Origin: Lithodes maja
Taxonomy: Eukaryota; Arthropoda; Malacostraca; Decapoda; Lithodidae
NCBI GenBank assembly: GCA_037953745.1
Contig: JBAKBP010003111.1
Location: forward strand, 62,001-126,000
DNA: 64,000 bases
Direction: 5' to 3'
The notes under the pieces: generated by a model
The model's input: only the letters and a program-made list of their open reading frames with translations
What the model was told of the DNA's origin: nothing
Database searches by the model: none
Made by a program: the position numbers and the translations under genes
Shown here: in pieces, positions 43,970 to 53,465 of the stretch
Layout of the letters: each line of letters starts with the position of its first letter
Position numbering within the stretch: the first letter of the stretch is position 1

Positions 43970-44873
43970 CCCCTCCTCCCCGGTTGTCATTTTAAAATGA
44001 CACCGCGGCAGATGGGCAGGAGCCCGGGTGTCATTTTAAAATCTGTAAGCTTGAAAGCCGTTTAAGCTTGGTTTGAAAGCTGTGCGTCGAACCATATGTA
44101 AACTATGCCTGTCTGAGCGACGCGCACCTTCGAAATCAAGAAGGAGAAGTCCGACTTTTGTTGTTACAGTAAACCCCCGATATTTCGGACTCTTTTTACT
44201 CGGAAACCTGCACTTCTCAGAATGGCATATGCCTCTCGGAGATGTTCCTGTATATCTCGGCAATTTCCGAGTTGGACGGGATTTGTGTCCGGTTTACAAT
44301 TTTCTCTCACTCGGGTTTTAAGTGATTTTTAGGATGAATTGAAGCCTGTGCCTTTTAATTATTGTGTTAATATTAATTACTATGTACTGTACTGTCCCTG
44401 AAAACATAATAAGGTTCGTATTTGTCATTAATATGAAAAAATAAAAATTATCTAACTTTCTCTGGTTATGCGGACTTTCCTCTTCTAATTCGGAATTTTC
44501 CCGCTCTTAAGTCGGATTTCAGACATCTCGGAAAATCTGGCTTCTCGAAAGTGGTCTCCCCCCAATTAGTCAGAGATAGCGAGGGTTTACTGTATTGTTT
44601 TGGAGAACAAGATTAGTTGTTATTATTGTGAGATATTGCTAAAATCGCGGCAAAACTCTCCACGGAAATCGTCATCACAACTGAACCAATTGACCTAGAG
44701 AGCTCTACTTAACGCCAGTCTACAGATACAAAACACAGCTACGTTTTGAGATGCGTGTGAATTATCTAGCAGTTAAAATAACAAAGATAGGGCTAGTCTA
44801 TTACAAAGTTTTTTCGGCCAGATCGTCCGGATCTCAATAATGTCCTTAGGATGGCAAGCCCGGGCAAGAAGGG
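43970..44873. mobile_element. piggyBac MITE (copy e2), tandem to e1 and carrying a Tigger-like insertion
   Basis: Shares the TTAA at 43966-43969 with e1 and ends at TTAA 44874-44877. Perfect palindrome TGTCATTTTAAAATGACA at 43985-44002. Subtracting T2 (44167-44592) leaves about 476 bp, the family length. The same strand as e1, so a head-to-tail pair. Confidence 0.9.
44167..44592. mobile_element. Tigger/pogo-like MITE (T2) nested in a piggyBac MITE
   Basis: TA at 44165-44166 and 44593-44594; ends CAGTAAACCCCCGATATTTC and (inverted) CAGTAAACCCTCGCTATCTC. Shares the interior CTGTCCCTGAAAACATAATA with T1. Confidence 0.85.
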
Positions 44874-45279
44874 TTAAAGTTCCACGTTCTCATGTGCCGG
44901 CGAAAGTGTTAGCCGATCAATATCGAGGGTACCCAGAGGGCACCAGGGAATGTTCTGACAGATCGCAAAGTCAGATGTCCACTGCCTCGGAGGCCACAGT
45001 CAATGTGAGTGTGCGGCAAGCCATTGAGGACCAAGTGCCTTCATCCATACCGAATTTGAGTTGGGAAACCTTTGAACGTGAACAGTTGAATCCCGCGGTA
45101 CGGACTGAGACGGTTCAACCCCACTCAGCCCGGCAACCAGAGGAAGAGTTGGTTGAAGACATGGACTATCAGGACGGTTTAGATGAAGAGTTAGAACAAA
45201 TTCCTTCCGGTCAAAAACGGGCTTCGCCCTGTCACTCAGAAGGCGACTCGGTGGTTTCTATGGAAAGTTCTAAAGACTA

Positions 45280-45582
45280 CAGTAGGGTCTCGTAAGATGC
45301 GAGTTTATGGTCGATGGATGCGTCCGCATCTTACGATTTCGCATCTTACGATCACGTAAAAATACGGAAAAACGTCCCGCCTAAGGCTCGCATTTAAACA
45401 TTTTTTTTCGCATCTTAAGGTTTCTCCTCGGATTTAGCCCACTTTGAGCCTCCGATTCGCAAATTATGGTCATTCTCGCATCTTAAAATAATGTATTTAT
45501 TATTTGGGGGTCCTCGCATCTTATGCGAATCGCATCTTAAGATCTCGCATCTTACGATCTCGCATCTTACGAGACCCTACTG
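45280..45582. mobile_element. Tigger-like MITE (T3) built of repeated CGCATCTTACGA motifs
   Basis: TA at 45278-45279 and 45583-45584; perfect inverted ends CAGTAGGGTCTCGTAAGATG. The motif GCATCTTA recurs about eight times in both orientations across 303 bp. No ORF. Confidence 0.9.
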
Positions 45583-45793
45583 TATGTTACCAGGGCAGAT
45601 TTGCAATCAATGTTTGATCAAATGGTGGAAAAATTTCAGATCGGTAAAGTGGTGCCGGAAGCTCCGCCGCCATCGTCAGTTGCTAGACCGCCGGAGTCAG
45701 AGTATCAACTAGGCAGCCTAATTTTCCCTCCACTATGACAACTAGTTCTAGTCCGACATCTTCTACGTCAACTTTGACTACTTCCAATGTCCG

Positions 45794-46213
45794 AGTTGTT
45801 GTTGTTGCTGTTCCCCAGGCTGCCTGGCCGAACAGCCCCAAGGCTCTGAGCAAGGCCAAGGCCATAATCGAGTGCCCCTACAGAACCCTCCCTGCCTACC
45901 ACAATCAAGCCTGGGTGACCGAAGCCACTCCCAAGGCGGGGAGCTGAGAAGGGTGCGGAAACGCCCGGGAAACCAAAGGCCCACCCAGGGCCCTGTGCCC
46001 CTCAGCAATTATGAAGAAAAAGTTGAGGGGCAAAGGAAAAATGTGACGCTTTGGCTTCCAATCTGCCAACTTCTAGGTTGGCAGATTGGGAGGTCAATCC
46101 ACGGAAGAGACACCGTCACTTGAGATTTAGAAAATATATAAGTAAAAGGAACAGAGTAAGCTATGTGGCAAAGATCGCTAAACTCTCACTCTGATAGACC
46201 AGCCCATCACCAC
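45794..46213 (-). mobile_element. SINE with LINE-2-derived 3' end (copy 2), with long target duplication
   Basis: Flanked by TCCAATGTCMGAGTTG on both sides (45783-45798 and about 46213-46228), a 15-16-bp target duplication. The minus-strand 3' end has a (GTT)n complement tail (AAC repeats) preceded by the LINE-2 end sequence GCTGCCTGGCCGAACAGCCC. An internal tandem of TTGGCAGATTGGGAGG is present. No head of clear tRNA type is seen. Confidence 0.85.
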
Positions 46214-46496
46214 TCCAATGTCAGAGTTGTCACGGACGTCATTCCTGCTCCTTTGGAGAAAGTTCCCCTTAGAAAAGGCCCCATGCCTTTACTTTATGGG
46301 CCGGATCGGTCATGGGTTAATATCGTCGCTCAAAACCCAAACGTCGCGCAACAGACGATCTCGGGAGAGCTTCCGGTACCTGAACATTAGACTATTCAGG
46401 TTAACCCTCGTGGCCCGGGCTGCCTTTCTAAATGACGGAGCTCGTATCCAGGCGATCTGGCCGAAAAACGTCTAGGCCTAGGCTACCGTATCTTTA

Positions 46497-49388
46497 TTTT
46501 ATTTTATTTTTTATTTATTTATTTTTTTTTTAAAGAGACAATGAACGGAGGAAGGAAAAACACAGACAAAACAAAAAGGTCCATGTGCCTAAAGACATCC
46601 TCCATTCATAAAATGTTTGTAACAACTGGATTTAAACATTTGTAGATTGTAAGTTTGTGGAAAGCAATTCGAGGGAAGTGAATTCCAAAGAGTAGTAGCT
46701 CTGGGGATAAATGAATTCTGATAAGCAGAAGTTCTGCATTGTGGAGGAGAAAGTGTAAATTCATGGGCGCTCTCAGCTGCCCTAGTTCTACGGGGAAAGA
46801 TGTGGAGAGGCGGCACAATTGAAGCAAGTTCCTCGGAACAATTGCTGTGAAAATATCTGTAGAATAATGCAAGGGATGCAACGTTTCTTCGTATGGATAA
46901 TGTAGGAAGGTCCTGTGTGATTGCAGGGTTATTGATTAATCTAATAGCTTTATTTTGAATTTTGTCCAACTGCCTCAATGCAACCACTCCACTTCCACCC
47001 CACAGAGGTGAACAGTAATCCATCTGAGAACTCACATGACTTTTATATATCACGGCCAACTGCTCGTCAGTGAAGAATTCTCGAACTCTGTACAGGAGTC
47101 CCAGTTTTTTAGAGGCATTCTTAGCAATGCCTCTAACATAATGTGTCCAGCTCAAGTTAGTAGTTAATGTTACACCGAGAATGTCAATACTAGGGGAAGT
47201 GGGAATATTTACATCATTAAAAAATATATGGGAGTCGGTGAGATTCTGTCGGTTAGAAAATTGAATGTACAGTACAGTACTTGGTTTTCTGTGCATTAAA
47301 GGAAACTAGATTCTTTTGTCCCCATCCATTAATTCTAGAAAGGTCCTGGTTCAGAGAAATTGCAGTGTTTATTTTTGAATTTATAAGATCGGGTTGGGTG
47401 AAAGAATTGGTAAATGTGAAGGAACTGTGGAGTGTTGAGTCATCTGCGTAGGAATGTATTGGATTATGAGTGGTAGATATGAGATCATTGATATGAATGA
47501 GGAACAGAATTGGGGCCAAAACTGATCCCTGGGGAACACCAGCATTTATTGAGTGAAATTCCCCCCTGATACTACTCTCCTTGACGCGGTTGGGGGGCTT
47601 CGGGGCCGGCGACTAGAGCTTGATGGGGGATGGTTGTGGTACTTACCCTTCCTATCTCCCCTCGAGCTTTCGTCCTCAGCTTGACTAATTTTGAGTAGTT
47701 TTTCATTCCTCATTCTATGTTTTTCCCCTTCTATTCTTATTCTGTCCCATTTGGCTGTCCTCAGGCAGCCTATATCTTATGTCTCCCTGGCCTGGCTAGG
47801 TAGCAGACTCCTGACCTGATTTGTCTCTTCGGTTGCTGATGTGGCCGGACTGACTTGATTCCCTTCGGTAATGCATGTTTTGCTCTCAGTGTGATTTTTT
47901 CTACCTGATCTTTCATTCTTCGCCCTGATCACTTCTTGGTTGGTGTTGCGGTGTAGCAGTTCTTGCCTCATCCTTCGGCCCTGCCCTATAAGAGCTCTGA
48001 TGTGGAGCTCATGTGGTCCGGCTGAACTGGTGAAATGGCGAGAAATGTCTGCGTGTCTTCACCTTCCTCGATTTGTTCCCCTACTGCCCTTCCCGATCTA
48101 TCTTGACTCGTTTAGTTATATATCTTGATCGAATCCTTCGGGCCAGCCCTATGAGAGTTCTTTTGTAGAGCTCAGTGGTCTGGTTAAACTAATATTTAAA
48201 AAAAAAAAAAAAAAAAAATTGAGAATAAAGACCATCTACCATTACACATATTTTTTCTGTTATGAAGATAAGAAGAAATTAGTGGAACTAATGATGCAAG
48301 GCCGTAGTGTGACATCTTCGACAATAAGGATTGATGCCAGACTCTTATCAAATGCCTTTGATATATCCAGTGCTATTGTATGTGTTTCACCATGTTGGTC
48401 TGTAGCTTGGTTGATTTGATGCGTAAGAAGGCAAAGCATGTCTGCAGTTGATCGACATCGTCTAAAACCATATTGCCTATCACTGATTAATTTATTATTC
48501 TCAAGATGCTTAATTATGTGATTATTCAATATAATTTCAAAGACTTTACCAAGAGTGGAAGTTATAGCTATTGGTCTGTAGTTTGATGGATCTGAAGAGG
48601 CACCTTTTTTAGGAACTGGATGGATGTTTGCTTCTTTCCAGGGTTCTGGGAAGCATGAGGTATGAGTACACAGACGGAAAAATTTTGCCAATACAGGAGC
48701 GAGCACCAAGGAGCAATTATTAAGTACTATTGGAGGAATTTCATCTGGACCAGGAGCCTTATCTACTGAGAGATTCTGCAAAATAGTTTTGACATGTCTG
48801 GTATGGATCTTAAGTGAGGGAATTTCAGGCGAATTAAAATTAAGTACAGGGACATCTTGATTTATTTCATCTAAGGTTGAGTTGGTGGAGAAAATATCCG
48901 CAAAAAGGTTAGCTTTACCTCGTGGGTCACTTACAAGATTGCCAGTCGGAGATTTTAATGGTGGAATGGATGAAGCAGTAGTGAAGTTGGATTTAAATGA
49001 GTTAAGAGTAGACCAAAATATTTTGTTATCATTTGGATTATTTAGAAGTTTATTTGCCTGCTTGTGGAGAAAGTTTGATTTAGTTAGGTTTAATACAGTT
49101 TTGGCATGATTTCTGATGTTTCTAAAGTAATTAAAGGCTTCATGTGTTTTTGATCTTGTGTATGCATTGTAGGCTATTGCTTTTTGTTCAGTTACTCTAG
49201 CACAATTATGGTCAAACCATTTAGGTGAATTAGATCTTTTACTGTACTTTTGATGAGGAATAAAAGTTTCCATTCCAATTTTTACAAAATCTTGTATGTG
49301 GCTCAAGGTGGAGTGTGCATCATTAGAAAAGAAAGAGGTCCAGGGAATATCAATGAAGAAACCTTGAAGACCCTCCCAGTCATTTAAC
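46497..49388 (-). pseudogene. LINE-5 (SYADDSTL-type APE LINE) with a foreign insertion
   Basis: The minus strand reads from the endonuclease-RT linker (HNCARVTEQKAIAYNAY) through APGPDEIPPIVLNNCS, NYRPIAITSTLGKVFE, DRQYGFRRCRSTADMLCLL and ALDISKAFD (48260-49306). After a small indel it continues VWHQSLLSKMSHYGLAS to 48219, and after the insert 47562-48218 INAGVPQGSVLAPILFLIHIND and IHSYADDSTLH (47253-47519), then the C-terminal part (VSSQMDYCSPLWGGSG, WNSLPSNCFP) to 46589. The 3' end is T-rich (poly(A) on the minus strand). Same clade as LINE-3. The endonuclease is truncated. Confidence 0.85.
47562..48218 (+). mobile_element. Poly(A)-ended retro-insertion of unknown family in LINE-5
   Basis: 657 bp ending in a run of about 21 A. 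Non-coding. Two similar ~60-bp segments (about 47970-48030 and 48131-48190) each contain ATCCTTCGG, CCCTAT and a GAGCTC...GAGCTC-like small hairpin and end CTGAACT/TTAAACT. Likely the 3' UTR of a LINE, or a SINE. Confidence 0.65.
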
Positions 49389-49838
49389 TGAATAAACTGC
49401 TAGAAATTTTCCACGCATCCCTGAACGTAGTTTGGTTCCCAATCTGTAGACTGGCGTTGAGTAGAGCTCTCTTAAGTCAACTGTTTCAGTTGTGATGACG
49501 ATTTTCGTGGAGCGAATTTTGCCGCGATGTTGACAATATCGGAGCTTTTCAGACACTAATTTCGTCATATCATACAACAAGAACATTGATCCGACGTCTC
49601 CTTCTTGTTTTCGGAGGTGCGGTGACGCAATGACCGGCTTTGTTTACATGCGTCGGACGCACAGCGTTCAGACCAAGCTGAATAGGCTTCAAGCTTACTG
49701 TCTGTTAAAAGGACACCCGGGTACCGGCCCATCTGCCGCGGTGTCCTTTTAAAAGGACACCCAGGCTGGAAGGGTTAATGAGAGTAAAAAGTTACGTGCT
49801 CTTAATATTTCCGGTAAACTCTTAGACGTATCCATTAA

Positions 49839-50249
49839 CCCGCTGAGCCCCAGCTAGTTATTAATAAATGTACCACCAGGGCCCAGCAGGTTTTGAATTT
49901 TTTTTTTTCCAGAAACAATAGCGAATGGGTTAGGAATGAAGGAAAAACAAAAAGTGCAAAAAATGGTCCTGCAGAGCCCCCGAAAACGGGTATTACAAGA
50001 GTAAAAAATTTAAGGCAATTTCCCCCAAAAACATGTTTTTGCACGCTCACGCGGTTGGACTTTGAGAGTTTTCAACCATCGGCATGGGTGCGTGGGATAC
50101 TTACACAGTTCCTATACAAATCTGAGCCCTCTAGGTGCCATAGGACCGGAGTAATTGGGACTGGAGTGACACTGACGCAACGTTGCGTCGCTGGGTTCTG
50201 GTGATCGAACATTGCTGACGCAACACGTGCGACGCTGGGATCCAGCGGG
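49839..50249. mobile_element. 411-bp TTAA-type element (family H)
   Basis: Left TTAA 49835-49838, right TTAC 50250-50253; inverted ends CCCGCTGAGCCCC / CCCGCTGGATCCC. GACGCAACG/CTGACGCAAC motifs repeat near the right end. Confidence 0.75.
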
Positions 50250-50740
50250 TTACGGCCGTTCTAACTTTATATGCCCTGGAATTTTTTGTATTGGCTTCTT
50301 CCCCAGCTTTACCACCTCCCTTTTCTGCATGACTACTCGGATTGGTCGAAAGTTGACAGGTTTAACCCTTCCTCCCGGGCTCGCCTTCTAATGACAGCAC
50401 TACGATCCGGGCGATCTGGACAAAAAAGGTTGTAATAGGCCTAGGCCTATTTTTGTTATTTTAACTGCTAGAAAATTCACACACATATCGAAATGTAGCC
50501 CTTACTTGTATCTGTAGACTGGCGTTGAGTTGAGCTCTCTAGGTCAACTGGCAGTTGTGATGACGATTTCTGTGGAGAGAGTTTTGGTGCGGTTTTAGCA
50601 ATATCGGACATTTCTAGACACTAATATTGTTCTAGCAGATAACAACAACAATGATCCGACTTCTTGTTTTTGAAGCTGCGCGTCGCACCGACTGCTTTGT
50701 TTACAAACGTTTCGTCGCACGGCTTTCCAACCACACTTAA

Positions 50741-51623
50741 CACGTAAACGGCGGAAAAGCTCATAAGAGGTTTTACTGGGCGACGGCGGCAAATCTCTTA
50801 AGAGGGAGGCCTTAAAAAAAATATTTAAACAGCCCCAGTAGCACAGGTGTGGAGGTAGATGTGCTGGAAAGTGTGAAAAGGAACAACTTGGAGATGGTTC
50901 GGCCATATGGAACGTATGGAAAGCGAGAGAATGACTAAGAGGGTGTACGAGAGCGAGGTGGAGGGAGGAGGTAGACCAAATATGAGGTGGAAGGATGGAG
51001 TGAGGAACTACATGAACGAAGGCGGTGCTGGTTGGGGGGAGGGGCGTCGACTGACTGGGGACAGAGGTGCATGGGGGCGGTTCGTTCGTGGCCACCCCTT
51101 CGGGGATCACGGCGTCAGGCAATAGATAGATAGTAGCACTAAAAAAAAAAAAAAAAATTTCTTCCCTATACCTCATATCACTCTTCCACATCCCCTCCTT
51201 CCTCGCTTTCCCCTCCCCCTTCAATTATCACCTATTTTCCCTGTTATTCCCTAATTCGTTGGTATATTTTTGTGCTAACATTAGCAAACTGTGTGGAGGA
51301 TGTGCTTACGTGCCTAGCGGGTGTGTTACATAACCGAGTGTGTGTATGAGTAGGCTCAGTGTGGCTTGAGGCCTCGTGGAGGGAGGGGTTGCCTCAATTT
51401 TCTCCATAATTCATGACTATATTCGCGATTTTGACCAGAAAAATTATATTTTCACTTGTTTTATTGTTGTTACAGGTTACTATTTTCATAGTGAAGGTAA
51501 AATAGGCTCATGAATAAGTAATAACGATATTTATCGTAAAATGACGATTATAGGCCTGAATGGAGCCAATATGCTCGCCCATGGAGAGCTAGTTCAATAC
51601 CCCCCCCCCTCGCCGTTTTCGGG
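50741..51623. mobile_element. TTAA element family B, copy 2, inside a piggyBac MITE
   Basis: TTAA on both sides (50737-50740, 51624-51627), ends CACGTAAACGGCGG and (inverted) CCCGAAAACGGCG. Itself carries a LINE tail fragment at 50842-51125. Confidence 0.75.
50842..51125 (+). pseudogene. LINE C-terminal tail fragment (RTE-like)
   Basis: Reads HMERMESERMTKRVYESEV, GGGRPNMRWKDGVRNYM, RGAWGRFVRG and a stop. GH-x-ERM and GRP-x-x-RWKDG motifs are those of non-LTR RT tails. A frameshift separates it from the upstream LESVKRNNL. Homologue at 24003-24290. Confidence 0.65.
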
Positions 51624-52011
51624 TTAATAGGCTTTCAAGCTTACAGATTTTAAAAGGACACCCGAGCTCCTGCCCTTTGCAAGGGGTGTCATTTTAAAAT
51701 GATACAAGACCCTTTTTCTAGTCTTCCCCCCCCCCCCCCCCCCAACTCAGCTGGATAAAGACTATAAATTCTCCCTACCAATAATTCCTTTGAGACCTCT
51801 GGTGGACGCTTCTGAACTAGCGCCAAAGCTACGACTGTAGACATTACCATACCCAACACCTAGGATATGCACAGTTTATCTCAGTTTTTGTGTACAGTCA
51901 ACCCTCGAATGTGCGGACTAATAGGGGGGGGGGACCAATGTCCGCACAATGAAAAAGTCCGTACATGGGAAATAGAGTAAATAGGCCTAGGCTATACAAT
52001 GTTTTCTAACC

Positions 52012-52255
52012 CTAACCCTTCCCGCACGGGCTCTCCATCCTAAGGACGTTGAGATCCGGGCGATATGGCCGAAAAACGTATTTAATAGGCTACCCTTATC
52101 TTTGTTATTTTAACAGCTATAAAATTCCCACGCATCTAAACGTACTGCTGTTTCCAATCTGTAGACTGGTGTTGAGTAGAGCTCTCTTAAGTCAACTGGT
52201 TCAGTTGTGATGACGATTTGCGTGGAGAGTTTCGAGGCGATGTTAGCAATATGTT
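52012..52255. mobile_element. Partial piggyBac MITE
   Basis: Half of the 480-bp family: starts CCCTTCCCGCACGGGCTC, contains the GAGTAGAGCTCTCTTAAGTC core, and stops at GTTAGCAATATG before the TTAA at 52256-52259. Confidence 0.75.
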
Positions 52256-52702
52256 AACACGGGCAGGCAATTTCCCGCCGAAATCGTCGAAATACGATAA
52301 TGTAACCATAAGTACTATGTATCTCTTATATACTTACCTTAATTCTTTATAATATTGCATAATTAACTTACTGTATATAAAACGAGTTATAAGTTCAAAT
52401 GAAAAATCAGTGTACCGAAACACGCGTGTGTTATTGTTATGTCGGTTTGTGTGTGTGTTTTTTTTTTTCTTGTGTGGCTATGTCGGCCGTATCCGTAGGG
52501 AGTCTAAACCCGAGTTATTTATGTAGGCAACAAAATGTTATTATAATTATACTCTATGGAATTGAATTGAATTTTACCAAATAATTTTTATTATAGTAGG
52601 CTAAAAGCCAAAGAAAAAAACAGTAAACTTTATTATTGTGTTGTCTGCTAAAACAAATTTGGTGTTGAAAACACCAAATATTATTTGGTAAAATTTGATT
52701 AA

Positions 52703-53175
52703 CCCTCCAGCCCTGGCTATTTTATTATATAATTTCCCCGAAACCCGGGGGTTTTGGCCGAAAAACGTCTACGCCTAGGCTACCGTATCTTTGTTATTTT
52801 GACTGCTTCCGCATTCCCGCGCATCCCCAAGCGTAGATGTGCTTCGTACCTGTAGAATGGCATTGAGTAGAGGTCTATAAGTCAACTGGTTCAGTTGTGA
52901 TGACAATTTCCGTGGAGAGAACTTTGTGGCAATATCAGCCACTTATCATTACTTTTCACTACTTAACAATAACACACAGCCACACACGGACGCCTCTCCT
53001 TCTTGTGGTCGGAGATGTGCGGCGTCGGTCCAGCCGGCTGTTGTTTACATGCGTCGGACGGACGCCTCGCACACCAAGCTTACAGGCTTTCAAGCTGCCG
53101 GTGCCTCAGAGCCCTACCGGGTAGCGCGGGGTGTGTTTTTTATGGGTTTCTCAGAGCCCAATCGGGTCTGAGGGG
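52703..53175. mobile_element. piggyBac MITE (473 bp, TCAGAGCCC subterminal type)
   Basis: TTAA at 52699-52702 and 53176-53179; ends CCCTCCAGCCCTGG and (inverted) CCCCTCAGACCCGA. Two copies of a CTCAGAGCCC motif take the place of the palindromes of other subfamilies. Sits in the centre of the T5 palindrome. Confidence 0.9.
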
Positions 53176-53286
53176 TTAAATTCCATAGAGTATAGGCCTA
53201 ATTATAATAACATTTTGTTGCCTACATAAATAACTCAGGTTTTTAGACTCCCTACTAATACGGCCGACATAGCCACACAAGAAAAG

Positions 53287-53287
<1 letters not shown>

Positions 53288-53319
<32 letters not shown>
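53288..53319. repeat. (AC)n microsatellite at the 5' edge of LINE-X
   Basis: About 16 AC units directly preceding the LINE-X 5' UTR. Similar tracts lie at 58578-58603, 59413-59431 (TG) and 59455-59474. Confidence 0.9.
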
Positions 53320-53320
<1 letters not shown>

Positions 53321-53465
53321 GAACAATCCGAAGAGACCGCACAATATTGTTGTTTTCGGCGCGGGAAGTTCTCGGCTCAGTATGGTGGGTAATATTATAT
53401 GGCCTATTTAAGTATTACCCAGCACAAGAGGCAAGATATTTGGTTCCAACTTCAAGAGGAATTAG

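Larger units (their letters stand above)
46405..49774. mobile_element. 480-bp piggyBac MITE (copy h/f) opened by a LINE
   Basis: TTAA at 46401-46404 and 49775-49778. The left part 46405-46496 (CCCTCGTGGCCCGGGCTGCC to ACCGTATCTTT) and right part 49389-49774 together give about 480 bp. A perfect 20-bp palindrome GTGTCCTTTTAAAAGGACAC lies 14 bp from the right end (49741-49760), differing in both arms from the TGTCA type. Confidence 0.9.
42790..50361 (+). pseudogene. gag-like/DIRS-type retroelement remnant dispersed between insertions
   Basis: After removing the listed insertions the remaining pieces (42790-43523, 44878-45277, 45585-45793, 46214-46400, 49779-49834, 50250-50361) carry successive open frames of one polar protein: HRKATCQVALLEINVHFNNY, a basic Arg/Ser-rich part (RTRSRSRSPLKQSS), an acidic part (EEELVEDMDYQDGLDEELEQ), and then LRALNISGKLLDVS. 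No catalytic motif is visible. The style resembles gag proteins of DIRS-type elements such as that at 62130, but the identification is weak. Confidence 0.35.
50366..51710. mobile_element. piggyBac MITE (copy g) split by TTAA element B
   Basis: Left TTAA 50362-50365, end CCCTTCCTCCCGGGC. Family core present (GGCGTTGAGTTGAGCTCT, TTGTTTACAAACG). Element B2 sits at an internal TTAA (50737-50740/51624-51627). The right end (ATTTTAAAATGATAC) is eroded, so 51710 is approximate. Confidence 0.8.

Noticed and set aside
49893..50204. 103-aa frame in element H
   Set aside because: Spans a T-rich end and repeated GACGCAAC motifs; no domain and no homologue in the window.
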